DNA of 64,000 nt from JARRNE01 sp963824085 (lineage in GTDB: Bacteria; Pseudomonadota; Gammaproteobacteria; Chromatiales; Chromatiaceae): positions 75,174 to 139,173 of the forward strand of contig CAWGNT010000019.1 in NCBI GenBank assembly GCA_963824085.1, written 5' to 3'. Shown piece by piece: positions 1-9,939 of this stretch. A program made the position numbers and the translations under genes. Under the pieces are notes generated by a model. The model was not told where the DNA came from. It saw only the letters and a list, made by a program, of their open reading frames with translations, and searched no databases. Each line of letters starts with the position of its first letter. Positions within the stretch are counted from its first letter, which is position 1.

Positions 1-2
1 AG

Positions 3-254
3 ATGGACAGACGCGGGCATCCGCTCGACGACGACAATTTCTTGCTACTGCTCAACGCCGGGAGTGAAGACCTCGACTTCGCACTACCCGCCCTCGCCGG
101 CAAAGAACGCTGGGATACGGTGCTCGACACCGCGCCGTACGAAGGCTTTCGGACCGGCGACCGTCACCAAGCAGGCGACACCTATCCTCTCCAGGCTCGC
201 TCACTTGCAGTCCTGCGGCAGCATCGGCAGGCCGGCAACGGAGACAATCGGTAG
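3..254 (+). CDS. glgX: Glycogen debranching enzyme, C-terminal fragment (window edge)
   Basis: This is the last ~83 residues of a GlgX/TreX-type glycogen debranching enzyme; the start lies upstream of the window. The segment DDDNFLLLLNA followed by a short beta-rich tail is typical of the C-terminal domain of isoamylase-type GH13 enzymes. The enzyme hydrolyses alpha-1,6 branches of glycogen in the cytoplasm. The next gene is treZ, so the pair fits a TreX-TreY-TreZ route from glycogen to trehalose. The stop codon lies inside the left arm of a REP palindrome. The family call is sound, but only the tail is visible. Confidence 0.7.
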   Translation: MDRRGHPLDDDNFLLLLNAGSEDLDFALPALAGKERWDTVLDTAPYEGFRTGDRHQAGDTYPLQARSLAVLRQHRQAGNGDNR

Positions 255-320
255 GAGCCCGCTTGCTGGCGACTCGGCGCCAGCAAGCGCCGTCGCGGTC
301 GCCCGCAAGCGGGCTCCTAC
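251..320. repeat. REP-type palindromic element
   Basis: The left arm GTAGGAGCCCGCTTGC (251-266) is the exact reverse complement of the right arm at 305-320. A second inner pair, GCTTGCTGGCG (261-271) with CGCCAGCAAGC (279-289), can form an alternative hairpin. The arm resembles REP/BIME elements common between genes in pseudomonads and related gammaproteobacteria. It spans the stop codon of the debranching enzyme gene, where such elements often stabilise mRNA or end transcription. No other copy was noticed in the window. Confidence 0.75.
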
Positions 321-461
321 ATTCCGGTGGCTGGGCTCAATGGCCGTAGGATGGGCTGCGCGCACCATCCGCACTCCACGGTGCGCGTAGCGCACCCAAA
401 GACTTCGCGGTCCCTTCGTCCTTGGCCACCGCATCCCTCTCTCAAACGATGGAGTATCAAC

Positions 462-2319
462 ATGACCACCCGACGCCACCACATGCCCTACGGCGCCGAG
501 CTGACCGAAGACGGCAGCGTGCGCTTCCGCCTCTGGGCGCCCGGCGCCCGGCAGATCGACCTGTGCCTTCAGCGAGAGGACGGCGAGCGGCTCATCGCCA
601 TGTCCCATCGGGACGCAGGCTGGTACGAGCTGGTCACCCGCGAGGCGGGCGCAAGCGATCGCTACCGCTTTCGCATCGATGGAGACATGCGGGTTCCCGA
701 CCCCGCATCCCGCTTCCAGCCGGAAGATGTCCACGGTCCAAGCGAGATTGTGGACCCCGCCGCGTTCGACTGGCACGACGAGGACTGGCGCGGCCGCCCA
801 TGGGAGGAGACGGTGCTCTACGAGGTCCATGTAGGCACGTTCACGCCTGAGGGCAGCTTCCGAGCCATCGAGGAGCGCTTGGACTATCTCGCCGATCTGG
901 GTGTAACCGCGATCGAGCTGATGCCCGTCGCGGACTTTCCGGGCCGGCGCAACTGGGGCTACGACGGCGTGCTCCCCTACGCGCCCGATGGCTCATACGG
1001 GCGGCCCGAGGACCTCAAGCATCTTGTCCAGTGCGCTCATCAGAGGGGGCTCATGGTGTTTCTGGACGTGGTCTACAACCACTTCGGGCCTGAGGGGAAC
1101 TACCTCCATGTTTACGCCGAGCCCTTCTTCACGGAACGCCATCACACCCCCTGGGGCGCCGGCATCAATTTCGACGGCTCCGGAAGCCGCGACGTGCGCG
1201 ACTTCTTCATCCACAATGCCCTCTACTGGCTGGAGGAGTATCACCTGGACGGGCTGCGGCTCGACGCCGTGCATGCCATCGCCGACGACTCGCAGCCCGA
1301 CATCCTGCAGGAGCTGGCCGTGCGCGTGCACGCCGGACCCGGTCGCAATCGCCACGTACACCTGGTGCTTGAGAACGATCACAACGCAGCGCGCTACCTG
1401 GTCCGCAGCGAGGACGGCTCCCCGCGCCTCTATGTTGCTCAGTGGAACGACGACGCCCACCATGCCCTGCACTTGCTGGCCACCGGGGAGAGCGACGGCT
1501 ACTACGAGGACTACGCGGACGCCCCGACCGATCACCTGGGGCGAACCCTCACCGAGGGCTTTGCGTACCAGGGCGACCCCTCCGCCTATCGGCACGGGGA
1601 GCGACGCGGCGAGCCGAGCAGTCACCTGCCTCTCACGGCCTTCGTCAACCTCCTTCAAAACCACGACCAGGTGGGAAACCGTGCCCTCGGGGAGCGCATC
1701 GACCGCCTCGCCGACCCGCGCGCGCTGCGCGCGGTGACCGCAATCCTGCTCTTGGCCCCTTCCCCGCCCCTGCTCTTCATGGGACAGGAGTTTCTCGCGC
1801 CAGACGCCCTTCCTCTTCTTCTGCGACTTCGGCGACGACCTCGCCCAAGCCGTCACCCAAGGGCGCCGACGCGAGTTCGCCCGCTTCGAGCGTTTCGCGA
1901 ACCCGGAGGCGCAGCAGGCTATCCCGGACCCCAACGATCCGGCCACCTTCGAGCGCTCACGCCTCGACTGGGGAAACCTGGACAAGGAACCGCACCGCGG
2001 CTGGCTCGAGCTCCACCGGGAGCTGCTGGCCTTACGCCAACGCGAGATCATCCCCCGGCTCGCCCAGCTCCGTGGCGGCGAGGCGAGCTACGAGACCCTG
2101 GGCGACCGGGGACTGCTCGCCCGCTGGCGGCTGGGGGACGGCAGCCGGCTGATACTGCTCGCCAATCTCGGTGAGGCCGAGCTCATGGTCGAGCCCGCAG
2201 ATCTTCCACGTATGCCCGCCTTGTACGCAGGGCCGAACGAGTTCACCTATGCAAAGATCCCTGACCCTTTGCCCCCCTGGTGCGTGATTTGGTGGCTGGA
2301 GATCGCGAGCCAACCCTGA
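462..2319 (+). CDS. treZ: Malto-oligosyltrehalose trehalohydrolase (one frameshift)
   Basis: A GH13 enzyme of about 620 residues that releases trehalose from maltooligosyl-trehalose. The N-terminal domain (SVRFRLWAPGA) is the CBM48/E-set module. The catalytic barrel shows VYNHFGPEGNY, DGLRLDAVHAI (nucleophile Asp), ENDHN in the acid/base region and LLQNHDQVGNR. Length fits the family. The start ATG at 462 is chosen because homology begins just after it. The reading frame breaks near 1800: removing one C restores GQEFLAQTPFLFFCDF and the sequence continues in frame to 2319 with the usual C-terminal beta domain. A consensus error is likelier than a pseudogene, since both halves are conserved. 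Confidence 0.85.
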
Positions 2320-2546
2320 TGATGCCAACGGCTTCGGGAGGAGACGTTTGATGAGCCCTGCCCGAACGTCATGCCGGCACGAACTGCGACAGAGCCAAGC
2401 CCTTGCTGTACCTCCCGAAGTCTGCCCAAGAAGTCTCTTTGACCTCACCGGAAGGACACCTGTCGGCCGAAACAGAGACGGAGCGTCTTGCCTCCGAAAT
2501 TGAGCGTCATCGCGGAAACTGTTCCCGGGGTAGTGAACCGGGCCCT

Positions 2547-3056
2547 TCACTTCAGCGCAATGTGGGAACCAACCCGAATGCCGAGCCTTTCCATCCGGCC
2601 AGCTGCAGTTTCCAGAGCGCTCATGAAGGGACCCGCCGGCGGGTAGACCGGATGGCGAACGAAAACCACGGAGTCGACGTAAGGCTCCATACGTTGCACA
2701 TCGATCACCACTCCGCCAGCGTCGATATGGGCTATATCGAGAGGAGCCTGCACGTTGCGCATATGAAACGTTATCTCGGTACGGACGCCGAAGCGGAACA
2801 GAATGGCCGTGTCCCCTATGGCCTCCGGGCAGATGTGCTGAAAGCCGGCAGCTAGCTCATTAACGTCATCCGCGATCTTTACCGGAATCTCCACACCCTC
2901 CTCACCATTGCCGGCGAGAACCACCGTAGCGTCTTCCATTTTCTGAAGTGCAGCCGTGGCTGTCACGCAGGGAGCGGCGCAAGCAGATCCGACTAACATG
3001 AAACCAGCGAGGCCGACAACCAAGCCGGCGACGGAAGGACGGTAGCGTCCTTTCAT
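2547..3056 (-). CDS. DUF192 family periplasmic protein
   Basis: A 169-residue exported protein. Residues 1-27 form a signal peptide ending in a GSACA|AP-like site. The DUF192 core follows: ILFRFGVRTEITFHMRNV, then PLDIAHIDAGGVVIDVQRMEPY, matching the family's F-x-MKNT-x-PLDIAFID pattern. The biochemical function of DUF192 is not settled. It is the last gene of the minus-strand block that starts at 18094, directly downstream of a copper chaperone gene, which suggests an accessory role in that export system. No frameshift is seen here. Confidence 0.75.
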   Translation of the reverse strand: MKGRYRPSVAGLVVGLAGFMLVGSACAAPCVTATAALQKMEDATVVLAGNGEEGVEIPVKIADDVNELAAGFQHICPEAIGDTAILFRFGVRTEITFHMRNVQAPLDIAHIDAGGVVIDVQRMEPYVDSVVFVRHPVYPPAGPFMSALETAAGRMERLGIRVGSHIALK

Positions 3057-3205
3057 GGGGATCTAATTCCTCCTATCTCACCTCGCCGCAGAGATCCAGG
3101 GGTCGCTGGAGCCACGATAGATTAGGAGTCCGTTGAGATATCGCCCCTTCCGGAAACGTCAGACCCACTCCGAGGCTCGCTGCGCGTAAGCGCATCGGCG
3201 CCTCT

Positions 3206-3934
3206 TCACGAGGAACCGGGCGCTTCGCCGGCCGGGGCCGTCTGGCTGCGGTACTCCTGCACCAGCTCGCCTGCGCTCGCGAATCCCTCCATGCGTACCC
3301 AGGGTCCATCCGCTTGGACCCGCAAAAGGGTCAAGGGGACATGGTTCATCTTGTCGCCGCGATAAGCGTCAAACGCCTTTAGCACCGCCACACATCGTTG
3401 ATGTCCCCGTCAGAAACTCCCAACCGATCCGCGGCCATGAATCGCTGGGCATACTCGCGAAGTGGCCGGGGTGTCGTGCTCGGGATCGATCGATATGGAG
3501 ATCGATGCGAACATCCTTCGCCTCGCACCCAGGGCTCGCTGCGTCTGGGCAAAACTGGCGCTGAGTACCGGACATATCGTGGTACAGGTAGTGAAGATGA
3601 AGTTCAGCATGATGGGCTGCTTACTGGCCACGATATCCCGCAGCGCGACACGCTTACCGTTCTGGTCCTTCAAGACGACATCCGGGACGGCATAGGACTG
3701 CTCAGTTCGGGTGTAGCCTTTCTGGCTCATCATCTGTGCGTGATGCGCGTGCTCGCCTCCCTGTGGCCCCCCTTCATGTGGTGCGCGTGCTCGCCACCCA
3801 TTGGATCCAGTTGGGTAGCTTGTGCATCGCGCGCCACCGTCCGCGCCCGCTGGTGCCGACGCCAACCCGAGAAAGGCTGCGGAGACTGCGGTGACCGCAC
3901 CGCGGACGATCATAGAACCATACATCGACATCAT
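3206..3934 (-). CDS. SCO1/SenC family copper chaperone (frameshifted)
   Basis: A periplasmic thioredoxin-fold protein that delivers copper to cuproenzymes, classically the CuA site of cytochrome oxidase. Visible are a signal peptide, a His/Met-rich stretch (GGEHAHHAQMM), the CxxxC copper site in FIFTTCTTICPV, the conserved DPEHDTP, and the distal His ligand in DKMNHVPLTLLR. The reading frame changes several times between about 3380 and 3480; joining the pieces gives DTPATLREYAQRFM, then LTGD, then VLKAFDAYRGD. Because all copper ligands survive, base errors are likelier than decay. Its position among three multicopper-oxidase genes suggests it metallates them rather than an oxidase. Confidence 0.75.
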
Positions 3935-4025
3935 TCACTCTCCACTTCTTTCCGCGTCTCAGCGCTTGCGACGGCCATGAGTGTGCAGCGCGGGACTGCC
4001 AGTTGATGACGGAGCATGCGCTCTG

Positions 4026-5804
4026 TTAGTTGACGACCCAATCGCTCACCTTCACGAGCTGTGGATCATCGCCTGACGACAGCTGAGTGATGTAGCAGCC
4101 CTTTGCGGCATACCGTTGACCCGGCCCAAAGCTCAGCCGCGGGTAGGCTGCAATGGCATAGTCCTGGTCGGGCATCATGTCGAATGCCTCCATGAAGTAG
4201 TCGCGGTAGAACTCGCTGCGCATGGCGGCGATAGCCCCCGGCAACATCCAGCCCAGAAAATACATCTTGGCCTTCAGCTGCGGATCCATCTCGGCGTCGC
4301 CGGGAGGGATCTTGCGCGCCTTCAACCAGGCGTTGACAACCCGGTGCCGCTTTTCCGTCTCCCGAGGCAGGCTGTACGGGATAGGTCAGGAAAAGCCGAC
4401 GCCGGATGGATTCCGGGATGCGGGAGAGGTTCGCTCGCGCCAAGCTCCAGGACACAAAGATCGTCTGATCGCCCTGCGCGAGCCCATGCGTTCAGGGCCG
4501 TGACAACGTCCTCGCCGTCCAGCCACAGCAGAACAACGGCCGGCGCCTGCCCGGCTCCCGCACGCGAGCCAAGGCGTCTCAGACACGTCCTCTCCCGCGG
4601 TGAGCGTTTGTGACTCCAGAGCTGCCCTTTCCGCCTTCTGCCAGGTCTCTTGAAAACCCCGGGCGGCATCCTCCCCTTCGGTGCCTGGACGGAAGACCTG
4701 TACGATGCGGGCACCGGCGGCGACCTTATCCGATTGCCGCAAGATACCGGGCCGCTGCCTCGCCCTCCTGGTACAGCCCCTTGGAGAAATAGAGCGTGTA
4801 CCAATCGGAATCCGACACCACGGGCTGTTCGGTGATCGGAAAGATGGACGGGATCTCGTGCTCCTCGCAGAATTTGTGGATCGGTGCCCAGGGGCCGGCC
4901 GCGATGCCCCCGAGCAGCGCGAATACGGGCTTGGCGCGGTAATAGGCCTCGAGCTGCTCACGCCAGGTATCCGCGGGGCCCTTCAGCTCCCACACGTCCA
5001 GCGCCAGCTTGCGGTAGGCACCGAACTTCTCGGTCTTGTAGAAAGGCCCAGCCTTGGCGCGGCGCTCGTACGGGCGCGTCTGCGTGTTGCGCGCACTAAT
5101 GTGGGCCCGCACCACGGCAAGCATGGCATCGCGGTCCGCGTCCGGAACACCCTCCGTGACGACCGTGGCAAAGCGGATGGTCTGCTCGTCGGCGCCGGGA
5201 TCGGTGTCCGTCGAGAGATGCTTTAGATAGTAGGTGAGGACCGCCATGTCCCGGTCGCCGAGGTCATAGCGCGGCATGGCGCGGTTCAGCACTCGCCCCG
5301 CCGGATCGACGCCAGTTCTCAGGACCCGCGCCAGTGTCTCGTCGGTGTAGGGCGGGTCTGAGGTCCTCCATCTCAAATCGCGGCGGGCAGTGACCAACGC
5401 TCCAGCGCACCAGGCCCTTGACGCTGCTTTGACGGGTTCCAGGTGCCAGCCCGACGCCGGGGAACCGCCAACTCCTTGCCGTTCACCGGCCACGCGATAA
5501 CGGGTCCTTCCAGCGATCCAAGCCCGCTGCGCTGATGGCAGTTGACGCAGCTGAACATGCTGCCATCCGCCGTCACATCACCCGCCACGATGGCCTTTAC
5601 GGGCTGGCCGCTTACACCCAGACCGCGCCGGTACAGGCGCTCACCGAGGGCGAGTGCCTGTTGCGGAGAAAACCCCGCGACCGAAGCAGGCTCGCTATCG
5701 TCCAGCGCCTCGCCACCAAGAGTGGCTGGCGGTAGGGACAACAGCGCGGCGGCGGCACCAAGCAGGGCACCTGCCAGCCGCCCGATACGATTGACACGGC
5801 ACAT
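4026..5804 (-). CDS. Cytochrome c / ABC-type solute-binding fusion protein (frameshifted)
   Basis: About 590 residues. A signal peptide is followed by a class I cytochrome c domain with one haem motif (CVNCH near residue 80) and a distal Met region (AMPRYDLGDRDMAVLTYYL). The rest is a periplasmic-binding fold like that of branched-chain amino-acid receptors (FALLGGIAAGPWAPIHKFCEEHEIPSIFP). The C-terminal part reads PQLKAKMYFLGWMLPGA and ends at 4026. The frame shifts near 5380, 4720 and 4300-4450. Such cytochrome/binding-protein fusions are known from other genomes but lack a defined role. The start at 5804 lies 3 bases past the upstream gene's stop, indicating co-transcription. Confidence 0.65.
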
Positions 5805-5807
5805 CGA

Positions 5808-7434
5808 CTACTTTTTCTTCCCTTTGCCGCCCCCTCCGGAGCCGCCGCTACCACCTCCACTGTCTCCCCCGGAGACCGGGCACGACTTGCCCTTGAGGCG
5901 ATCCACCCCGTCGCAGTCCTGGTCGATGCCGTCGCCCTTGATGTCGCAAGCGGAGGGGTTGATCGTGGCGTCGAGGTCGTTACAGTCCTGAGGTGTGCCG
6001 CAGCTCGACTCGTAAAAGAAGCCGTCTTGGTCGAAATCTGTGCACGTCGGCTCGGGCGCAGGAGCACTTGCCAGCCAAGCGACCGCCGCCGGGGCATTCA
6101 GCAGGCCGTATCCCGACGTCGTTGTCGGGTCCCGTTGCCCCGATGTCCAGCGGCTCCGACTTCACCGCCTCCTCGAGCTGAGCCACCGTCGCATCGGGGT
6201 TCGTCTGGCGCAGCAACGCCATGGTTCCGGCGACATGTGGGGCGGCAGAAAGAGGTCCCGAGACATTGACGTATAGGAGTCGGGAAACACCCCCCCGAAC
6301 GTCAGGTCCGCCACTCGAATGTTGACGCCCGGCGCGACAACCTCCGGGAAAGAGGTTCCGTCGCAGGCCGACGGGCCGAGGCTGCTGAACGATGCCACAG
6401 TCCCCGACGAATCCACCGCCCCGACGCCGAAACCTTCGGCGTTGTCCGCCGGACTCACGCTGCCTGCGGTCCCCTGGTTTCCCGCCGAAAAGACCACGGC
6501 GATGCCGGCGATCTTCAGGAGGTCGACATCTGGTCCGAATTCCTCGTAGCACTGGTTCACCTCATTGGGGTATCCCCAGGAGGCGTTAACTACGTCCGGA
6601 ACGTCATTGGTCGCCGGGTTCCCGTCCGGGTCGAGCAGCCACTGGAACCCAGAGTGGATGGCGCTCAACGAAGCGTAGTCGGCGTCGTTGAAGATCTTGA
6701 CCGCGATCCATTGTGCTCCTGGCGCCACGCCGATCGCCGGTCCCGCCGGCATCCCCCCGACCGCGGCACCAATCGTCCAGGTACCATGGCCATTCCGGTC
6801 ATAGGGAGTCGCGTGCTCCCCGTTGGGGTCGAACCAACTGTTCGAGCCCCCGCGCCAGCGTCCAACCAAATCGGCGTGGGCTGCATCCACCCCGGTGTCC
6901 ATCCCAGCCACGACGGTTCCGTCCCCCGTCTGGCCCTGGTTCCACACAGTGGGCGCGCCGACCGTGACGAGGTTCCACTCCGGCTCCGAGGTCGCTGCCG
7001 TCTGAGGGCCGGGCGCGGCCAAGGTCGCGTCCAGCTTGATGCTCTCCACCTCCGGCAACGCCGCCAGGTCCCAGACCACCGCCGGCCCGGCGGTGGCGGC
7101 CAGCGCGTTGATCGACCAGAGCTGGGTGATCTTCTTGGCACCGCCGGCCTGAAGCAGCTCGACCGCCGTCTTCTGGCTGGCGTCCGCCTGGTTGCGCAAC
7201 GCCCACAGCAGAGCGGCGAGCTGCATGCCGCCACCCTTGCCCTGGCCTGGGAACGCGTCGAGATTCAGCCCCTGGTGGAACTGAGCGATGAAGGCCACCT
7301 CACCGCCACTCTCCAATGCCTGCTCCAGGTCCGGCTCGATCACCGCCGCCCGACGCCGTGGCGAACTGATAGGGCCGCGGCCAATGCGCTAGGCAGGGCC
7401 GCGGCGCCGAAAACCTTGAAGCTCGTCTGTTCAT
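5808..7434 (-). CDS. Secreted S8 (subtilisin-like) peptidase-family protein, catalytic Ser displaced
   Basis: A subtilase-fold exported protein with Asp in AGMDTGVDAAH, His in NGHGTWTIG and the oxyanion Asn region VVFSAGNQGT. The serine motif reads SGPLSAAPHVAG instead of GTSMAAPHVAG: the nucleophile position is Leu and the Ser sits one residue later, so activity is doubtful unless a base is wrong. The C-terminus has an EF-hand/thrombospondin-like calcium stretch (CNDLDATINPSACDI, GDGIDQDCDG) and a Gly/Lys-rich tail. A shift near 6240 and another in the signal peptide break the frame. The ATG at 7434 overlaps the stop of the upstream gene. It may process or bind the secreted partners of this operon. 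Confidence 0.7.
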
Positions 7435-7435
7435 G

Positions 7436-7906
7436 TCATTGCACCACTATGTTTTCGGCCCGAAAATCTCCGATGGCCACGGTGACCTTGTCGCCCGACT
7501 TGACGAGATCCCCCGCGTTGCCGAAAAACATCCAGTAGATACGCCCTTCCTTTGGCGTGTAGGAGTTGCGAAGCGGCCCGAGCTTGGCCGTGCTGGGCAC
7601 CACCAGCACCTTGCCGCTGGACTGGTGGACAGGTTCGGCTTCGTCTTGCGGACGAAGAGCGGCGCGGCCTTCTTCGCGTCCAGCACCTTGTAGCGGAAAT
7701 CGAGCATGTGGCCGTGCGCGGTTCGGCGTAGCGACACGATCTCCACCCCCCACTTGTCCTTCATGCGCCGGATCGGTCTCCCACTTCATGGGAGCCCGTT
7801 GCGCATGCTTCGTGTCTGAGGCCGTGGTCCCACCCGCGCCGAGCGGCAAGGCCGCCAGTGCGGACAGCAGTACGCAAGATGCGAGCAGTTTGTTGAATCG
7901 TTTCAT
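7436..7906 (-). CDS. Small periplasmic protein of unknown function (frameshifted)
   Basis: About 157 residues with a clear signal peptide (LLASCVLLSALAALPLGAG). After frame correction the mature part reads KWGVEIVSLRRTAHGHMLDF, then KVLDAKKAAPLF, LVVPSTAKLGPLRN, GRIYWMFFGNAGDLVKSG and VAIGDFRAENIVVQ. This looks like one compact beta-rich domain. I do not recognise a named family. It ends 1-2 bases from the subtilase start and begins 133 bases after the third cupredoxin gene, so it belongs to the same transcription unit. Two shifts lie near 7650 and 7760. Confidence 0.55.
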   Translation of the reverse strand: MKRFNKLLASCVLLSALAALPLGAGGTTASDTKHAQRAPMKWETDPAHEGQVGGGDRVATPNRARPHARFPLQGAGREEGRAALRPQDEAEPVHQSSGKVLVVPSTAKLGPLRNSYTPKEGRIYWMFFGNAGDLVKSGDKVTVAIGDFRAENIVVQ

Positions 7907-8038
7907 ATCAGTCCTCCGGGTCGCCCGTCGGTTCGTTGCCGGGGCGTTCCCCGCGCGCCGAACAAGCGCCCGGGAAAAATTGCCGGGCGGCCTCCGCTCG
8001 CGGAGGCGACCCGGCCGATCGCACACTCCTTCCCTTAA

Positions 8039-9921
8039 CTACCTCGTCACGTTCACCCGTACCGTCGCCACGTTCGAGGTTGCCCCGTCGTTGTCATTCA
8101 CCGTATAGGTGAATGTGTCGGTGCCGCGGAAGCCGGGGTTCGGCGGACTGTACGTCACGATGCCGCCTCCGGTGTTCGCCACCGATGCCCCCTCGCGTCG
8201 GGCTGCTGGTGAGCGCCACGCTGTTGACGTTGATCGTGCCGTCGGGATCGGAGTCGTTCGCAACGACGTTGATCGGCACGGGGGTGTTTCTCGGGGTCGA
8301 GACATTGTCGTCGACAGCCACCGGTGCCTGGTTGGGCGGCGGCCCGACGATGGTGAGGTTCACGGTGGCGGTAGCGCAGAGCGGCTCCGGATCACAGGCC
8401 TCGTAGGTGAAGCGTGTCGGAGTTCGACGCCGGCCAGAGGGCGTGTAGTCGAACGACCCATCCGCGTTCAGCGTCAGCGCGCCCGTTGGTTGGCGCAACG
8501 ACCGGGGTCGGTGGTCACCGTCAGCGCGTCGCCGTCGACATCGCTGTCGTTCGCGAGCACGCCCGGCGCGGCCACGTTCAGGTCATCGCCTTCGGCCGCG
8601 TCATACGCGTCGGCCACCGCCGTCGGCGCGATCGTTGACCGGAGTCACCGTGATGGTCGCTGTGGCGACGTTGCTGTTCGGTCCACCGAGCGCCGTCGTT
8701 GGCCACGTAGGTGAACTGGTCCGTGCCGTTGAAGTCCGGGTTCGGCGTGTAGGTGAACGAGCCGTCGCCGGCGAGCCCAGCGCCCAGCGTGCCGACGAGG
8801 GACTGCTCACCAACACCGCTACCGCTCCGCCGGTATCGTTGTCGAGCACGCCGGCCGGTGATCCGCTCAACGGTCGTCGTGAGCTGCCGTCCTCTGCAAT
8901 CGTGTAGGCGCCGGGGACCGCCGGGGTCATCCACCGGCCGCCGGCGCCCCGGCGACTGAGGCTCGACCAGCATGCCGCCGCCGGTGGCGGCGCCGTTCAT
9001 CAGGTCGAGGCGAGCGGTCGTAGAGGGCGTAGGTGCCGTCGGCGCCACATTGACGATGGCGTCGATCGTCTTGGCCGCCGGCAGCTCGAGCCCGTACTGC
9101 TCGATCGGGTGCGGGTAGCGGTTGCCGTCCTCGGCCTTCAGGTCCATGTAGAGGCCGCCGCCGAGGGTCGGCACGCGGGTCTGAGGCCCGGCGTTGACGA
9201 AGCGCAGCAGGACGTCCTGTCGCCGGTGGTGACGATCACGGCGCCGTGTCGGATAGGCCTGCCCGTTGATCAGGAAGTACTGCGGGTAGTCCAGTTGATC
9301 ACCTGGCGCCGTCCGAGTGCCGGCCGGGGTCGGCGTTGAGGGCCGGGTCGATCTCGCTGAAGACGAGCACCTCGTCCTGGCATCGTAGCGGCACGTCCGG
9401 AGTAGGCCATGCCGGCCGCCGGTCCACCACCAGGGCGCCGTAGAGCCCCATGGGCACCTGGGTCCGGATCCGGTCGGTGGCGCTGTGGTAGAGGAAGGTC
9501 CCGACTCTGCCGGTCAGGTCGAAGCTGTAGCTGGCGGTGCCGCCGCGGTGCCGCGGCTTCGCTGGTGAACGTCGCCGGCGCGTCGCCGAAGTCGCCGGCG
9601 ACCCTGCAGCCCGGGGACGAAGAACGACACCGGCTCGCCCAGGTTGTTGGTGAGGTTGACCGTCAGGGTGGTGTCGCCCGGCGGTCGGCCTGAGCACGGG
9701 CCCGGGAATGGTCGCGACGCGCCGTCGGCGCAGTTGCCGCACCGGTGATGTCGACGTAGCCCCAGATCGGCGACACCGTCGCCGCCCGGCATCGCTGGCG
9801 GTGCCCGTCGTGGCGCAGAGATCGACCGTCGCGTCTGCGCAAAGGAGGGCCGCCGCGAAGGCGAGGGCCGCCAGCGCCAGGGCCGGCAGTCGCAGCCTTC
9901 TTGTGAATTCTTGTGGTTCAT
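8039..9921 (-). CDS. Cupredoxin protein with C-terminal cadherin-like repeats (heavily frameshifted)
   Basis: About 625 residues after frame correction. A signal peptide (LPALALAALAFAAALLCA) is followed by a cupredoxin/multicopper-oxidase domain with GDTTLTVNLTNNLGEPVSF, VGTFLYHSATDRIRTQVPMG and GLYGALVVD. The C-terminal half holds at least three tandem Ig/cadherin-like repeats of the tandem-95 type: GVLDNDTGG, DGSFTYTPNPDFNGTDQFTY, APVAVDDNVSTPRNTPVPI and GFRGTDTFTYTVNDNDGATS, ending VATVRVNVTR. Such repeats usually mediate extracellular adhesion. At least six frame changes occur; near 8190 the fix is removal of one G from a run of five. A third oxidase-like component anchored outside the cell is likely. 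Confidence 0.6.
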
Positions 9922-9939
9922 TATCTATTCCCTCCTTCC

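Noticed and set aside
201..2051. Long minus-strand frames opposite treZ
   Set aside because: Shadow frames of a strongly conserved gene; their composition follows the mirror of GC-rich codons.
4026..4455. Separate small genes at the 3' end of the cytochrome fusion
   Set aside because: They are pieces of one frameshifted binding-protein domain.
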